A stretch of DNA of 64,000 bases from Pseudomonas frederiksbergensis (GTDB taxonomy: Bacteria > Pseudomonadota > Gammaproteobacteria > Pseudomonadales > Pseudomonadaceae). The translations under genes and the position numbers were made by a program. This document shows, one piece after another, positions 56,817 through 64,000 of this stretch (the stretch's first letter is position 1; each line of letters begins with the position of its first letter). The stretch is taken from positions 4,774,001 through 4,838,000 of the forward strand of contig NZ_CP142104.1 of the NCBI RefSeq assembly GCF_035751725.1. Reading direction: 5' to 3'. The notes under the pieces are model-generated. The model was not told the DNA's origin and did no database searches. It saw only the letters and a program-made list of their open reading frames with translations.

Positions 56817-57965
56817 TTAGTGACTGTTCGCAGCGGTCTGCGCGACGTCGTCGGCGGCGTTCAATTCGCGCACGGCAATGTAGCGTTCGCTGCGACGGGT
56901 GCGATCCAGCACCTGTCCTACCAATTGGCCACAAGCGGCGTCGATGTCTTCGCCGCGGGTGGTGCGCACGGTGACGTTGAAGCCAGCGTGGTGAAGCTGA
57001 TCCTGGAAGCGACGAATCGCGTTGTTGCTCGGACGCTCGTAACCGGAATGCGGGAACGGGTTGAATGGGATCAGGTTGATCTTGCACGGGATATTCTTGA
57101 GCAACTCGATCATCTCGACTGCATGTTCAACCTTGTCGTTCACATCCTTGAGCAGGGTGTACTCGATGGTCAGCACGCGCTTTTCGCCCAGGGACGACAT
57201 GTAGCGCTGGCACGACTCGAGCAGCATCTTAAGCGGGTATTTCTTGTTGATCGGCACCAATTGGTTACGCAATGCGTCATTGGGTGCGTGCAGCGACAAC
57301 GCCAGGGAGACGTCGATGTGCTTGGCCAGCTCATCGATCATCGGCACCACGCCCGAGGTGGACAGGGTCACGCGGCGCTTGGAGATGCCGTAGCCCAGGT
57401 CGTCCATCATCAAGTGCATGGCGGAAACGACGTTGTCGAAGTTCAGCAGCGGCTCACCCATGCCCATCATCACCACGTTGGTGATGGCACGGTCGACGGT
57501 CGCCGGGACGCTGCCAAAGGATTTGTTGGCAATCCACACCTGGCCGATCACTTCGGCGGCGGTGAGGTTGCTGTTGAAGCCTTGCTTGCCGGTGGAGCAG
57601 AAACTGCAATCCAGGGCACAGCCTGCCTGGGACGAAACGCACAACGTGCCACGTTTGCCCTGGGGAATGTAGACGGTCTCGACGCAGCTGCCGGACGCCA
57701 CGCGCACCACCCATTTGCGGGTGCCGTCGCTGGAAATGTCCTGGCTGACCACTTCGGGGCCGCGAATCTCGGCAACAGCCTTGAGCTTTTCGCGCAGGGC
57801 CTTGCCGACATTCGTCATGGCGTCGAAGTCGTCGACGCCAAAGTGGTGAATCCATTTCATCACCTGGCCGGCACGGAAACGCTTCTCCCCGATCGAGTCG
57901 AAGAATTTCTCCATTTCCGGCTGGGTCAGACCCAACAGGTTGGTTTTGCCGTTCGATGTAGTCAT
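56817..57965 (-). CDS. rlmN: Dual-specificity RNA methyltransferase RlmN
   Basis: 382 aa radical-SAM enzyme making m2A2503 in 23S rRNA and m2A37 in some tRNAs. Radical-SAM motif in [12 protein letters not shown] (CxxxCxxC), [17 protein letters not shown], and the methyl-carrying C-terminal cysteine in [12 protein letters not shown] 57965 has AAGGTG upstream; six codons earlier another ATG is less likely. Confidence 0.97.
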   Translation of the reverse strand: MTTSNGKTNLLGLTQPEMEKFFDSIGEKRFRAGQVMKWIHHFGVDDFDAMTNVGKALREKLKAVAEIRGPEVVSQDISSDGTRKWVVRVASGSCVETVYIPQGKRGTLCVSSQAGCALDCSFCSTGKQGFNSNLTAAEVIGQVWIANKSFGSVPATVDRAITNVVMMGMGEPLLNFDNVVSAMHLMMDDLGYGISKRRVTLSTSGVVPMIDELAKHIDVSLALSLHAPNDALRNQLVPINKKYPLKMLLESCQRYMSSLGEKRVLTIEYTLLKDVNDKVEHAVEMIELLKNIPCKINLIPFNPFPHSGYERPSNNAIRRFQDQLHHAGFNVTVRTTRGEDIDAACGQLVGQVLDRTRRSERYIAVRELNAADDVAQTAANSH

Positions 57966-57993
57966 GGATTCACCTTCACTCAAAAGCCTGGGC

Positions 57994-58419
57994 TTAGCGA
58001 GTGGTTACTTCAGTAGCGGAGAAAAAGTAAGCGATTTCGCGAGCAGCGGCGGCTTCGGAGTCCGAACCGTGGACGGCGTTGGCGTCAATGGATTCAGCGA
58101 AGTCAGCACGGATGGTGCCAGGAGCAGCTTCTTTAGGGTTGGTAGCGCCCATCAGCTCACGGTTGCGAGCGATGGCGTTTTCGCCTTCCAGCACCTGAAC
58201 GACAACCGGACCGGAGGTCATGAAGGCAACCAGCTCACCGAAGAAACCGCGCTCGCTGTGCTCAGCGTAGAAGCCTTCGGCTTCGGCTTTGGACAGTTGC
58301 TTCATTTTCGAAGCTACAACGCGCAGGCCAGCGTCTTCGAAGCGGGTAACGATCTTGCCGATCACGTTTTTAGCAACGGCGTCAGGCTTGATGATGGAGA
58401 AAGTACGTTGAACAGCCAT
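57994..58419 (-). CDS. ndk: Nucleoside diphosphate kinase
   Basis: 141 aa, moves phosphate between nucleoside di- and triphosphates via a phospho-histidine. [21 protein letters not shown] start, [14 protein letters not shown], and the active His in NAVHGSDS. Directly upstream of rlmN. Confidence 0.98.
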   Translation of the reverse strand: MAVQRTFSIIKPDAVAKNVIGKIVTRFEDAGLRVVASKMKQLSKAEAEGFYAEHSERGFFGELVAFMTSGPVVVQVLEGENAIARNRELMGATNPKEAAPGTIRADFAESIDANAVHGSDSEAAAAREIAYFFSATEVTTR

Positions 58420-58450
58420 GGTGTAACTCCAGAAACGGTAATTTGCGAAA

Positions 58451-58478
58451 AATTAAACCCGCGAATTATACGCGGGTT
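58451..58478 (-). terminator. Hairpin between iscX and ndk with embedded -10-like box
   Basis: 8-bp stem AACCCGCG / CGCGGGTT with a 7-base AT-rich loop; a T-rich stretch (TTTAATTTTTC) follows on the minus strand, so it can end the isc transcript. The loop spells TATAAT across GCGTATAATTCG on the minus strand, so the same bases could be the -10 box of an ndk promoter. Confidence 0.6.
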
Positions 58479-58507
58479 CAGGGGTATTGCCTAACCTGCC
58501 GGGTCGA

Positions 58508-58708
58508 TCAGTCGATTTCTTCGATCCAGAGCTGCTGGACAGCCTCCAGGACCTTCTCGCCACAACGGCCAGAGGTGTTGTCGAAATCGGGTAGTTCCAT
58601 GATCCAGCGCTGCAAATCGACAAAATTCACAGCCTTCGGATCCACGTCCGGCTTGGCTTCGGCCAGTTCTTCTGCGATGCGTTGTACATCAGTCCAACCA
58701 TAGCTCAT
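58508..58708 (-). CDS. iscX: Fe-S cluster assembly protein IscX
   Basis: 66 aa acidic protein that binds IscS and iron and tunes cluster assembly. Typical MSYGWTDVQRIAEELAE start and DLQRWIMELPDF core. Follows fdx by 13 bp. The longer in-frame extension upstream is not family sequence. Confidence 0.95.
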   Translation of the reverse strand: MSYGWTDVQRIAEELAEAKPDVDPKAVNFVDLQRWIMELPDFDNTSGRCGEKVLEAVQQLWIEEID

Positions 58709-58721
58709 GACAGTATCACCA

Positions 58722-59063
58722 TCAGTGCGGCGCTTCGGCCGCATGGTTAAGCGAATATTTCGGGATTTCGACGGTCAGGTCTTCGGTGCCGACGATGGCT
58801 TGGCAGCTCAGACGCGATTGTGCCTCAAGGCCCCAGGCCCGATCGAGGAAGTCTTCTTCCAACTCGTCAGCCTCTTCCAGCGAATCGAAGCCCTCACGAA
58901 TGATGCAATGGCACGTGGTGCAGGCACAGACGCCGCCACAGGCACTCTCTATCTCGATATGGTGCTCATGGGCCAGCTCGAGAATGGAAATTCCCGGCTC
59001 AGCCTCCACGACCATGCCCTCGGGACAGAACTTCTCGTGGGGCAGAAAAATCACCTGCGGCAT
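58722..59063 (-). CDS. fdx: ISC-type [2Fe-2S] ferredoxin
   Basis: 113 aa electron carrier for ISC assembly. The cluster cysteines are in ESACGGVCACTTCHCII (C-x5-C-x2-C pattern) and RLSCQAIV. Lies between hscA (3-bp gap) and iscX. Confidence 0.97.
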   Translation of the reverse strand: MPQVIFLPHEKFCPEGMVVEAEPGISILELAHEHHIEIESACGGVCACTTCHCIIREGFDSLEEADELEEDFLDRAWGLEAQSRLSCQAIVGTEDLTVEIPKYSLNHAAEAPH

Positions 59064-59066
59064 CAG

Positions 59067-60929
59067 TTATTCCTCGATTTCATTCAGGTTGCGCCCCGCC
59101 AGGGCGGCTTTCACCGTCGAGTCCAGGCGGCGGGCAGCAAAGGCATCGGTGACCTGCGACAGACGCTTGGTCTGTTGCTCGATGGCATAACCATCGGTGC
59201 CTTTGATCAATTCGGAGAGTTCTTGCATCTGCATTTCGATGACCATGCGCTCTTCCGCGTCGAGCAAGCGCTCGCCGTCGGCTTCGAGGGCGGCCTGCAC
59301 GGCTTCGATCAGGCGCTGGCCGTCAACCTGTTGCTCGCGCAGTACACGGGCGACTTTGTCATCGCTGGCGTGCTGGAAGGAATCCTTGAGCATCTTGGCG
59401 ATTTCGCCGTCAGTCAGGCCGTAGGACGGCTTGACCTGGATGCTCGCTTCCACGCCCGAACCCAGTTCACGAGCGGAAACGTTGAGCAGACCGTCGGCAT
59501 CGACCTGGAAGGTCACGCGGATCTTCGCCGCACCGGCGACCATCGCAGGGATGCCGCGCAGTTCGAAGCGAGCCAGGGAACGGCAGTCGCTGATCAATTC
59601 ACGCTCGCCTTGCAGCACGTGGATCATCATGGCCGACTGGCCGTCTTTATAAGTGGTGAAGTCTTGGGCGCGGGCAACGGGGATGGTGGTGTTGCGCGGA
59701 ATCACCTTCTCCATCAGGCCGCCCATGGTTTCCAGCCCCAGGGACAACGGAATCACGTCGAGCAACAGCAGCTCGCCGCCGTCGCGCTTGTTGCCGGCCA
59801 GGGTATCGGCCTGGATCGCGGCGCCGATGGCGACCACCTGGTCCGGGTCGATTTCGGTCAGCGGCTGGCGACCAAAGGCCTCGGCAACAGCTTCGCGAAC
59901 CCGAGGCACGCGGGTCGAACCGCCGACCATGACCACCGCTTTCACGTCTTCCAACTCAACACCCGAATCGCGCACGGCACGGCGGCAGGCCTTGAGGCTG
60001 CGGGCGACCATGGGTTCGATCAGTGCATTGAAAGCGTCGCGGGTCAGGGTGGCGCTCCAGTCGCCATAAGCGACTTCGACGGACGCGGCGTCGGTCAAGG
60101 CTTCCTTGGCGGCGCAGGCGGTTTGCAGCAAATGGCGTTGCGCACCCGGGTCGAGGTCGGCGCAGAGGCCCGCCTGCTCGATGATCCAGCCAGCGATGGC
60201 GTGGTCGAAGTCATCGCCGCCCAGGGCGCTATCGCCGCCGGTAGCAAGCACTTCGAAGACACCGCCGGTCAGGCGCAGGATTGAAATGTCGAAGGTACCG
60301 CCGCCCAGGTCATAGATGGCGACCAGGCCTTCGGCATGTTGGTCCAGGCCATACGCGACCGCCGCGGCGGTCGGCTCGTTGAGCAAGCGCAGCACGTTCA
60401 GGCCGGCCAGCTTGGCGGCGTCCTTGGTGGCTTGGCGCTGGGCATCGTCGAAATAGGCCGGCACGGTGATGACCGCTCCCACCAGTTCACCACCCAACGC
60501 AGCTTCGGCGCGCTGGCGCAGCACCTTGAGGATATCGGCAGACACTTCTACCGGGCTTTTCGGGCCCTGCACCGTCTCGATGAACGGCATGTGGGATTCG
60601 CCACCGACGAAGCGGTACGGCAGTTGCTCGCCCAATTGCTTGACGTCGGACAGACCACGACCCATCAGGCGCTTGACCGAGACAATGGTATTCAACGGAT
60701 CAGTGGCGGCGGCCAGCTTGGCCGACTCGCCGACTTCGACGCGCTCGGCGTGATAACGCACGGCGGATGGCAGGATCACCCGCCCCTGCTCGTCGGCCAG
60801 CGGTTCGGAAAGTCCGCTGCGCAAGGCAGCGACCAGGGAATTGGTGGTACCCAAGTCGATCCCGACAGCCAGGCGACGCTGGTGCGGTTGTGGACTTTGG
60901 CCGGGTTCGGCGATCTGCAGTAGGGCCAT
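59067..60929 (-). CDS. hscA: Fe-S protein assembly chaperone HscA
   Basis: 620 aa Hsp70 that, with HscB, helps release clusters from IscU. ATPase motifs: [56 protein letters not shown]. Substrate domain with [11 protein letters not shown] at its beginning and helical lid at the end. The IscU LPPVK motif it recognises is present in iscU here. Confidence 0.97.
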   Translation of the reverse strand: MALLQIAEPGQSPQPHQRRLAVGIDLGTTNSLVAALRSGLSEPLADEQGRVILPSAVRYHAERVEVGESAKLAAATDPLNTIVSVKRLMGRGLSDVKQLGEQLPYRFVGGESHMPFIETVQGPKSPVEVSADILKVLRQRAEAALGGELVGAVITVPAYFDDAQRQATKDAAKLAGLNVLRLLNEPTAAAVAYGLDQHAEGLVAIYDLGGGTFDISILRLTGGVFEVLATGGDSALGGDDFDHAIAGWIIEQAGLCADLDPGAQRHLLQTACAAKEALTDAASVEVAYGDWSATLTRDAFNALIEPMVARSLKACRRAVRDSGVELEDVKAVVMVGGSTRVPRVREAVAEAFGRQPLTEIDPDQVVAIGAAIQADTLAGNKRDGGELLLLDVIPLSLGLETMGGLMEKVIPRNTTIPVARAQDFTTYKDGQSAMMIHVLQGERELISDCRSLARFELRGIPAMVAGAAKIRVTFQVDADGLLNVSARELGSGVEASIQVKPSYGLTDGEIAKMLKDSFQHASDDKVARVLREQQVDGQRLIEAVQAALEADGERLLDAEERMVIEMQMQELSELIKGTDGYAIEQQTKRLSQVTDAFAARRLDSTVKAALAGRNLNEIEE

Positions 60930-60979
60930 CGTAATCAGGTCTTATCTGTAATCAGGCGTGCGACCGGAGCGGCACTGGG

Positions 60980-61501
60980 TTAATCGTCGAGGCGCTCTTC
61001 TAGCTGGCGCACTTCGTGGGTGAGCTTGTCGAGGAACTGCATGCGCCGCATCAGCCGTTCGGCCTGTTCGCGTTGCGCGGCATCGTTCCAACAGGCTGCA
61101 AAGCTTTCGTTGAGTGCTTGCTGGGCATCCTTCAGGCGACGCTTGAATACCGCGACACCGGCCAGGTCGGCGCTGTCCTGCAGATCTTCAAGCTCTTCGC
61201 GCCATTGCATCTGCTGCAACAGGAACTCAGGGTCGTGCACCGTAACTTCCAGGGGCAGCTCATGACCGCTGATGGCGAGCAGGTAGCGCGCGCGCTTGGC
61301 CGGGTTCTTGAGCGTCTGGTAGGCCTCGTTGAGGTTCGCCGACTGCTCGAGCGCCCGCCGTTGCTCCGCCTCGGAGGCATCGGCAAAGCGGTCGGGATGG
61401 ACACCACGGGCCAGTTCCAGATAACGCGCGGACAATTGGTCCAGGTCCAGCTGGAAAGCAGGCTGCAACTGGAACAATGCAAAATGACAAGGAGTACCCA
61501 C
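60980..61501 (-). CDS. hscB: Fe-S assembly co-chaperone HscB
   Basis: 173 aa J-protein. GTG 61501 has GAGG six bases upstream and gives [12 protein letters not shown] domain with HPD in [11 protein letters not shown] (about residue 35), then a helical IscU-binding domain. No ATG start with family sequence exists, and the stop of iscA lies eight bases before the GTG. Confidence 0.95.
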   Translation of the reverse strand: MGTPCHFALFQLQPAFQLDLDQLSARYLELARGVHPDRFADASEAEQRRALEQSANLNEAYQTLKNPAKRARYLLAISGHELPLEVTVHDPEFLLQQMQWREELEDLQDSADLAGVAVFKRRLKDAQQALNESFAACWNDAAQREQAERLMRRMQFLDKLTHEVRQLEERLDD

Positions 61502-61509
61502 GAGCCGCC

Positions 61510-61833
61510 TCAGATGTTGAAGCTTTCGCCGCAGCCACATTCACCGCGCACGTTGGGATTGTTGAACTTGAAGCCTTCGTTCAACCCTTCCTTGACGAAA
61601 TCCAGCTCGGTGCCGTCCAGGTACGTCAGGCTCTTCGGGTCGATGATCACTTTCTGACCATGACTCTCGAATACCTGGTCGTCTTCGCCCACTTCGTCGA
61701 CGAATTCCAGCACGTAGGCGAGGCCAGAGCAGCCCGTGGTGCGAACACCCAGGCGGATACCCTCGCCCTTGCCGCGTCCCGCGAGGGAACGCTGCACATG
61801 TTTAGCTGCCGCTTCTGTCATCTGGATAGCCAT
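61510..61833 (-). CDS. iscA: Fe-S cluster assembly protein IscA
   Basis: 107 aa A-type carrier protein. Three conserved cysteines: TTGCSGLAY and GECGCGES near the C-terminus. In operon order between iscU and hscB. Confidence 0.97.
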   Translation of the reverse strand: MAIQMTEAAAKHVQRSLAGRGKGEGIRLGVRTTGCSGLAYVLEFVDEVGEDDQVFESHGQKVIIDPKSLTYLDGTELDFVKEGLNEGFKFNNPNVRGECGCGESFNI

Positions 61834-61857
61834 GGAAACTCCTTACCGTAACGCGGA

Positions 61858-62244
61858 TCAGATCAAGCCTTTCTTCTGCTTGTAGTCGCGAACGGCGGCC
61901 TTGATGGCGTCTTCAGCGAGTACCGAGCAGTGGATTTTCACTGGCGGCAAGGCCAGTTCTTCGGCCAGCTGGGTGTTCTTGATGGTTTCGGCTTCGTCGA
62001 GGGTCTTGCCCTTCATCCACTCGGTGGCCAGGGAGCTGGACGCGATGGCGGAACCGCAGCCGTAGGTCTTGAACTTGGCGTCTTCGATGATGCCTTGTTC
62101 GTTGACCTTGATCTGCAGGCGCATCACGTCGCCGCATGCCGGGGCGCCGACCATGCCGGTGCCGACGTCAGGATCCTGCGCGTCCATCTTGCCGACGTTG
62201 CGCGGGTTCTCGTAGTGGTCGATGACCTTTTCGCTATATGCCAT
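61858..62244 (-). CDS. iscU: Fe-S cluster scaffold protein IscU
   Basis: 128 aa scaffold. Cluster ligands in GAPACGDVM, YGCGSAIASSS and IHCSVLAEDA; HscA-binding motif LPPVK directly before the last. ATG 62244 (MAYSEKVIDHYENPRNVG) is used; three codons upstream is another ATG without family match. Confidence 0.97.
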   Translation of the reverse strand: MAYSEKVIDHYENPRNVGKMDAQDPDVGTGMVGAPACGDVMRLQIKVNEQGIIEDAKFKTYGCGSAIASSSLATEWMKGKTLDEAETIKNTQLAEELALPPVKIHCSVLAEDAIKAAVRDYKQKKGLI

Positions 62245-62287
62245 TTGCTTCAATCCTCATCAGTGGAGCCGCTCTGGTGGCGACTTC

Positions 62288-63502
62288 TCAGTGCGCCGCC
62301 CATTCGATTTTCGAGATGTCGACGCCGTCTTTGTACATGTCCCACAGCGGCGAAAGAGCGCGCAGCTTGGTAACGGCCTCGCAGACTTTCTGCGCGGCGT
62401 AATCGATTTCTTCTTCGGTGGTGAAACGGCCGAAGGTGAAGCGGATGGAGCTGTGGGCCAGTTCGTCGTTGCGGCCCAGGGCGCGCAGTACGTACGAAGG
62501 TTCCAGCGATGCCGAGGTGCACGCCGAACCGGACGACACGGCCAGATCCTTGAGCGCCATGATCAGCGACTCGCCTTCAACGTAGTTGAAGCTCAGGTTC
62601 AGGTTGTGCGGTACGCGGGCGGTCATGCTGCCGTTGACGTAGAGTTCTTCGAGGTGCTCGACCTGCTTGAAGAAACGGTCGCTCAGGGCCTTGATGCGTA
62701 CGTTCTCGGCGGCCATGTCTTCCTTGGCTACGCGGAACGCTTCGCCCATGCCGACGATCTGGTGGGTCGCCAGGGTGCCGGAACGCATGCCACGCTCGTG
62801 ACCGCCGCCGTGCATGGTCGCTTCGAGGCGAACACGCGGCTTGCGGCTGACGTACAGCGCGCCGATGCCTTTAGGACCATAGGTCTTGTGGGCGGAGAAC
62901 GACATCAGGTCGACTTTCAGCTTGGACAGGTCGATGTCGACCTTGCCGGTGGACTGGGCTGCGTCGACGTGGAACAGGATGCCCTTGGAGCGGGTCAGTT
63001 CGCCGATGGCCGCGATGTCGTTGACGGTACCGATTTCGTTGTTCACGTGCATGATCGACACCAGGATGGTGTCGTCGCGCAGGGCGGCTTCGACCATGGC
63101 CGGGGTGATGATGCCGTCTTCACCTGGCTCGATGTAGGTGACTTCGAAGCCTTCACGCTCCAGCTGGCGCATGGTGTCCAGGACAGCCTTGTGCTCGATC
63201 TTGGAGGTGATCAGGTGCTTGCCCTTGGTGTGGTAGAAATGCGCGACACCCTTGATGGCCAGGTTGTCGGACTCGGTGGCACCGGAGGTCCAGACGATCT
63301 CGCGCGGGTCGGCGTTGACCAGGTCGGCGACCTGGCGACGGGCGTTTTCGACCGACTCTTCGGCCTTCCAGCCGAACACGTGGGAACGGGATGCCGGGTT
63401 ACCGAAGTTTCCGTCGACCAGCAGGCATTCACTCATCTTTTGCGCAACACGCGGATCAACCGGGGTGGTCGCTGAGTAATCAAGGTAAATCGGCAATTTC
63501 AT
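62288..63502 (-). CDS. iscS: Cysteine desulfurase IscS
   Basis: 404 aa PLP enzyme that supplies sulfur for Fe-S clusters, thiamine and tRNA thiolation. [19 protein letters not shown] start, PLP lysine in [12 protein letters not shown], and catalytic Cys in [17 protein letters not shown]. Downstream of iscR. Confidence 0.98.
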   Translation of the reverse strand: MKLPIYLDYSATTPVDPRVAQKMSECLLVDGNFGNPASRSHVFGWKAEESVENARRQVADLVNADPREIVWTSGATESDNLAIKGVAHFYHTKGKHLITSKIEHKAVLDTMRQLEREGFEVTYIEPGEDGIITPAMVEAALRDDTILVSIMHVNNEIGTVNDIAAIGELTRSKGILFHVDAAQSTGKVDIDLSKLKVDLMSFSAHKTYGPKGIGALYVSRKPRVRLEATMHGGGHERGMRSGTLATHQIVGMGEAFRVAKEDMAAENVRIKALSDRFFKQVEHLEELYVNGSMTARVPHNLNLSFNYVEGESLIMALKDLAVSSGSACTSASLEPSYVLRALGRNDELAHSSIRFTFGRFTTEEEIDYAAQKVCEAVTKLRALSPLWDMYKDGVDISKIEWAAH

Positions 63503-63552
63503 GGACTCTCTCCTAAATCAGGCTGGCTGGCGTTCCGCGTGCTCTGCGGCGG

Positions 63553-64000
63553 TCATTCGACGGCGGACGCTTCAATCTTGTCCAGGTGCAGCGACTTGCT
63601 ATTGCAACGGCGCTGGTCCTGACGCTGGGCGACTTCTTGTACCTCACGGCGAGTGACAAGGTCGGCCAAGCTGATACCGCTCAGAAATTCGTGGATCTGC
63701 AGGCTCAAGTCGCACCACAGATGGTGGGTCAGGCAAGTATCGCCGCCATGGCAATCGCCCAGCCCCTGGCATTTGGTCGCATCGACCGATTCGTTCACGG
63801 CATCGATCACCTGGGCCACCTGGATGCCTTGCATCTCGCGCGACAGCTGGTAGCCGCCACCGGGGCCACGAACGCTGGAAACCAGGTTGCTGCGGCGCAG
63901 CTTGGCAAACAGCTGTTCGAGATAAGACAGGGAAATGCCCTGGCGCTCGGAGATATCGGCCAGGGACACCGGCCCGTGCTGCGCATGCAATGCCAGATCC
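63553..64000 (-). CDS. iscR: Fe-S cluster regulator IscR (cut by window end)
   Basis: Rrf2-family repressor of isc genes that senses clusters. The last 149 codons or so are visible; the N-terminus lies beyond the window. HTH part [20 protein letters not shown] and the wing [12 protein letters not shown]. The [2Fe-2S] ligands are in [14 protein letters not shown] followed by LTHHLW, as in true IscR. It should autoregulate the isc operon from a promoter outside this window. Confidence 0.96.
   Translation of the reverse strand, partial: DLALHAQHGPVSLADISERQGISLSYLEQLFAKLRRSNLVSSVRGPGGGYQLSREMQGIQVAQVIDAVNESVDATKCQGLGDCHGGDTCLTHHLWCDLSLQIHEFLSGISLADLVTRREVQEVAQRQDQRRCNSKSLHLDKIEASAVE

Overview
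The window is chromosomal DNA of a Pseudomonas, most likely of the P. fluorescens group. The evidence is high-GC coding sequence, protein sequences typical of the genus, Pseudomonas-type REP palindromes and several blocks whose gene order I know from Pseudomonas: xerD-dsbC-hom-thrC, rpsP-rimM-trmD-rplS, guaBA, the Lon-like protease next to a chagasin inhibitor, and iscRSUA-hscBA-fdx-iscX-ndk-rlmN-pilW-rodZ-ispG-hisS-yfgM-bamB-der. I saw no tRNA, rRNA, CRISPR array or intact transposase. The species assignment is inference.

Layout. 1-7.9 kb: the end of a periplasmic glucan gene (opgD), an Old Yellow Enzyme, recJ, yaeQ, a family III CoA-transferase, a DUF3509 protein and a BvgS-like sensor that lacks its kinase part. 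8-13.2 kb: thrC, hom, dsbC and xerD, all on the minus strand, with a small insert between dsbC and xerD that holds a hydrophobic toxin-like tail overlapping a small acidic gene. 13.3-20.8 kb: ribosome and translation genes (rplS, trmD, rimM, rpsP), ffh, the ypjD/CorC-like membrane pair and an MFS transporter. 20.9-28.2 kb: the Lon-like protease with its icp neighbour, a YhhN membrane protein, the tRNA wobble-uridine pair cmoAB, tadA and a multicopper oxidase.

28.2-37.8 kb is the accessory part. In P. aeruginosa guaA is followed directly by the multicopper oxidase and tadA, as I recall that map. Here about 9.6 kb lies between them: a nonsense-mutated DUF6632 gene, a giant RHS/YD-repeat gene (2173 aa) with four near-identical 97-residue N-terminal repeats and a variable C-terminus with a His/Cys pair in caspase-like context, a broken HTH gene beside an 8-bp tandem repeat, a delta-60-repeat protein, and about 700 bp of inverted-repeat-rich DNA without an intact gene. 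No obvious immunity gene follows the RHS gene.

37.8-64 kb is core again: guaA and guaB (GMP synthesis), a zinc-ribbon protein, a TauE/SafE remnant, xseA, an M23 peptidase, leuA with a possible leader peptide, a REP pair, a FlxA-like protein, a nitrilase-family amidase overlapping a methionine-type aminotransferase, and then one long minus-strand run. That run covers outer-membrane assembly (bamB), ribosome assembly (der), tRNA charging (hisS), isoprenoids (ispG), cell shape (rodZ), type IV pili (pilW), 23S rRNA/tRNA methylation (rlmN), nucleotide balance (ndk) and the complete ISC iron-sulfur assembly system. It ends inside iscR at the window edge. ISC feeds the Fe-S enzymes encoded nearby, IspG and RlmN.
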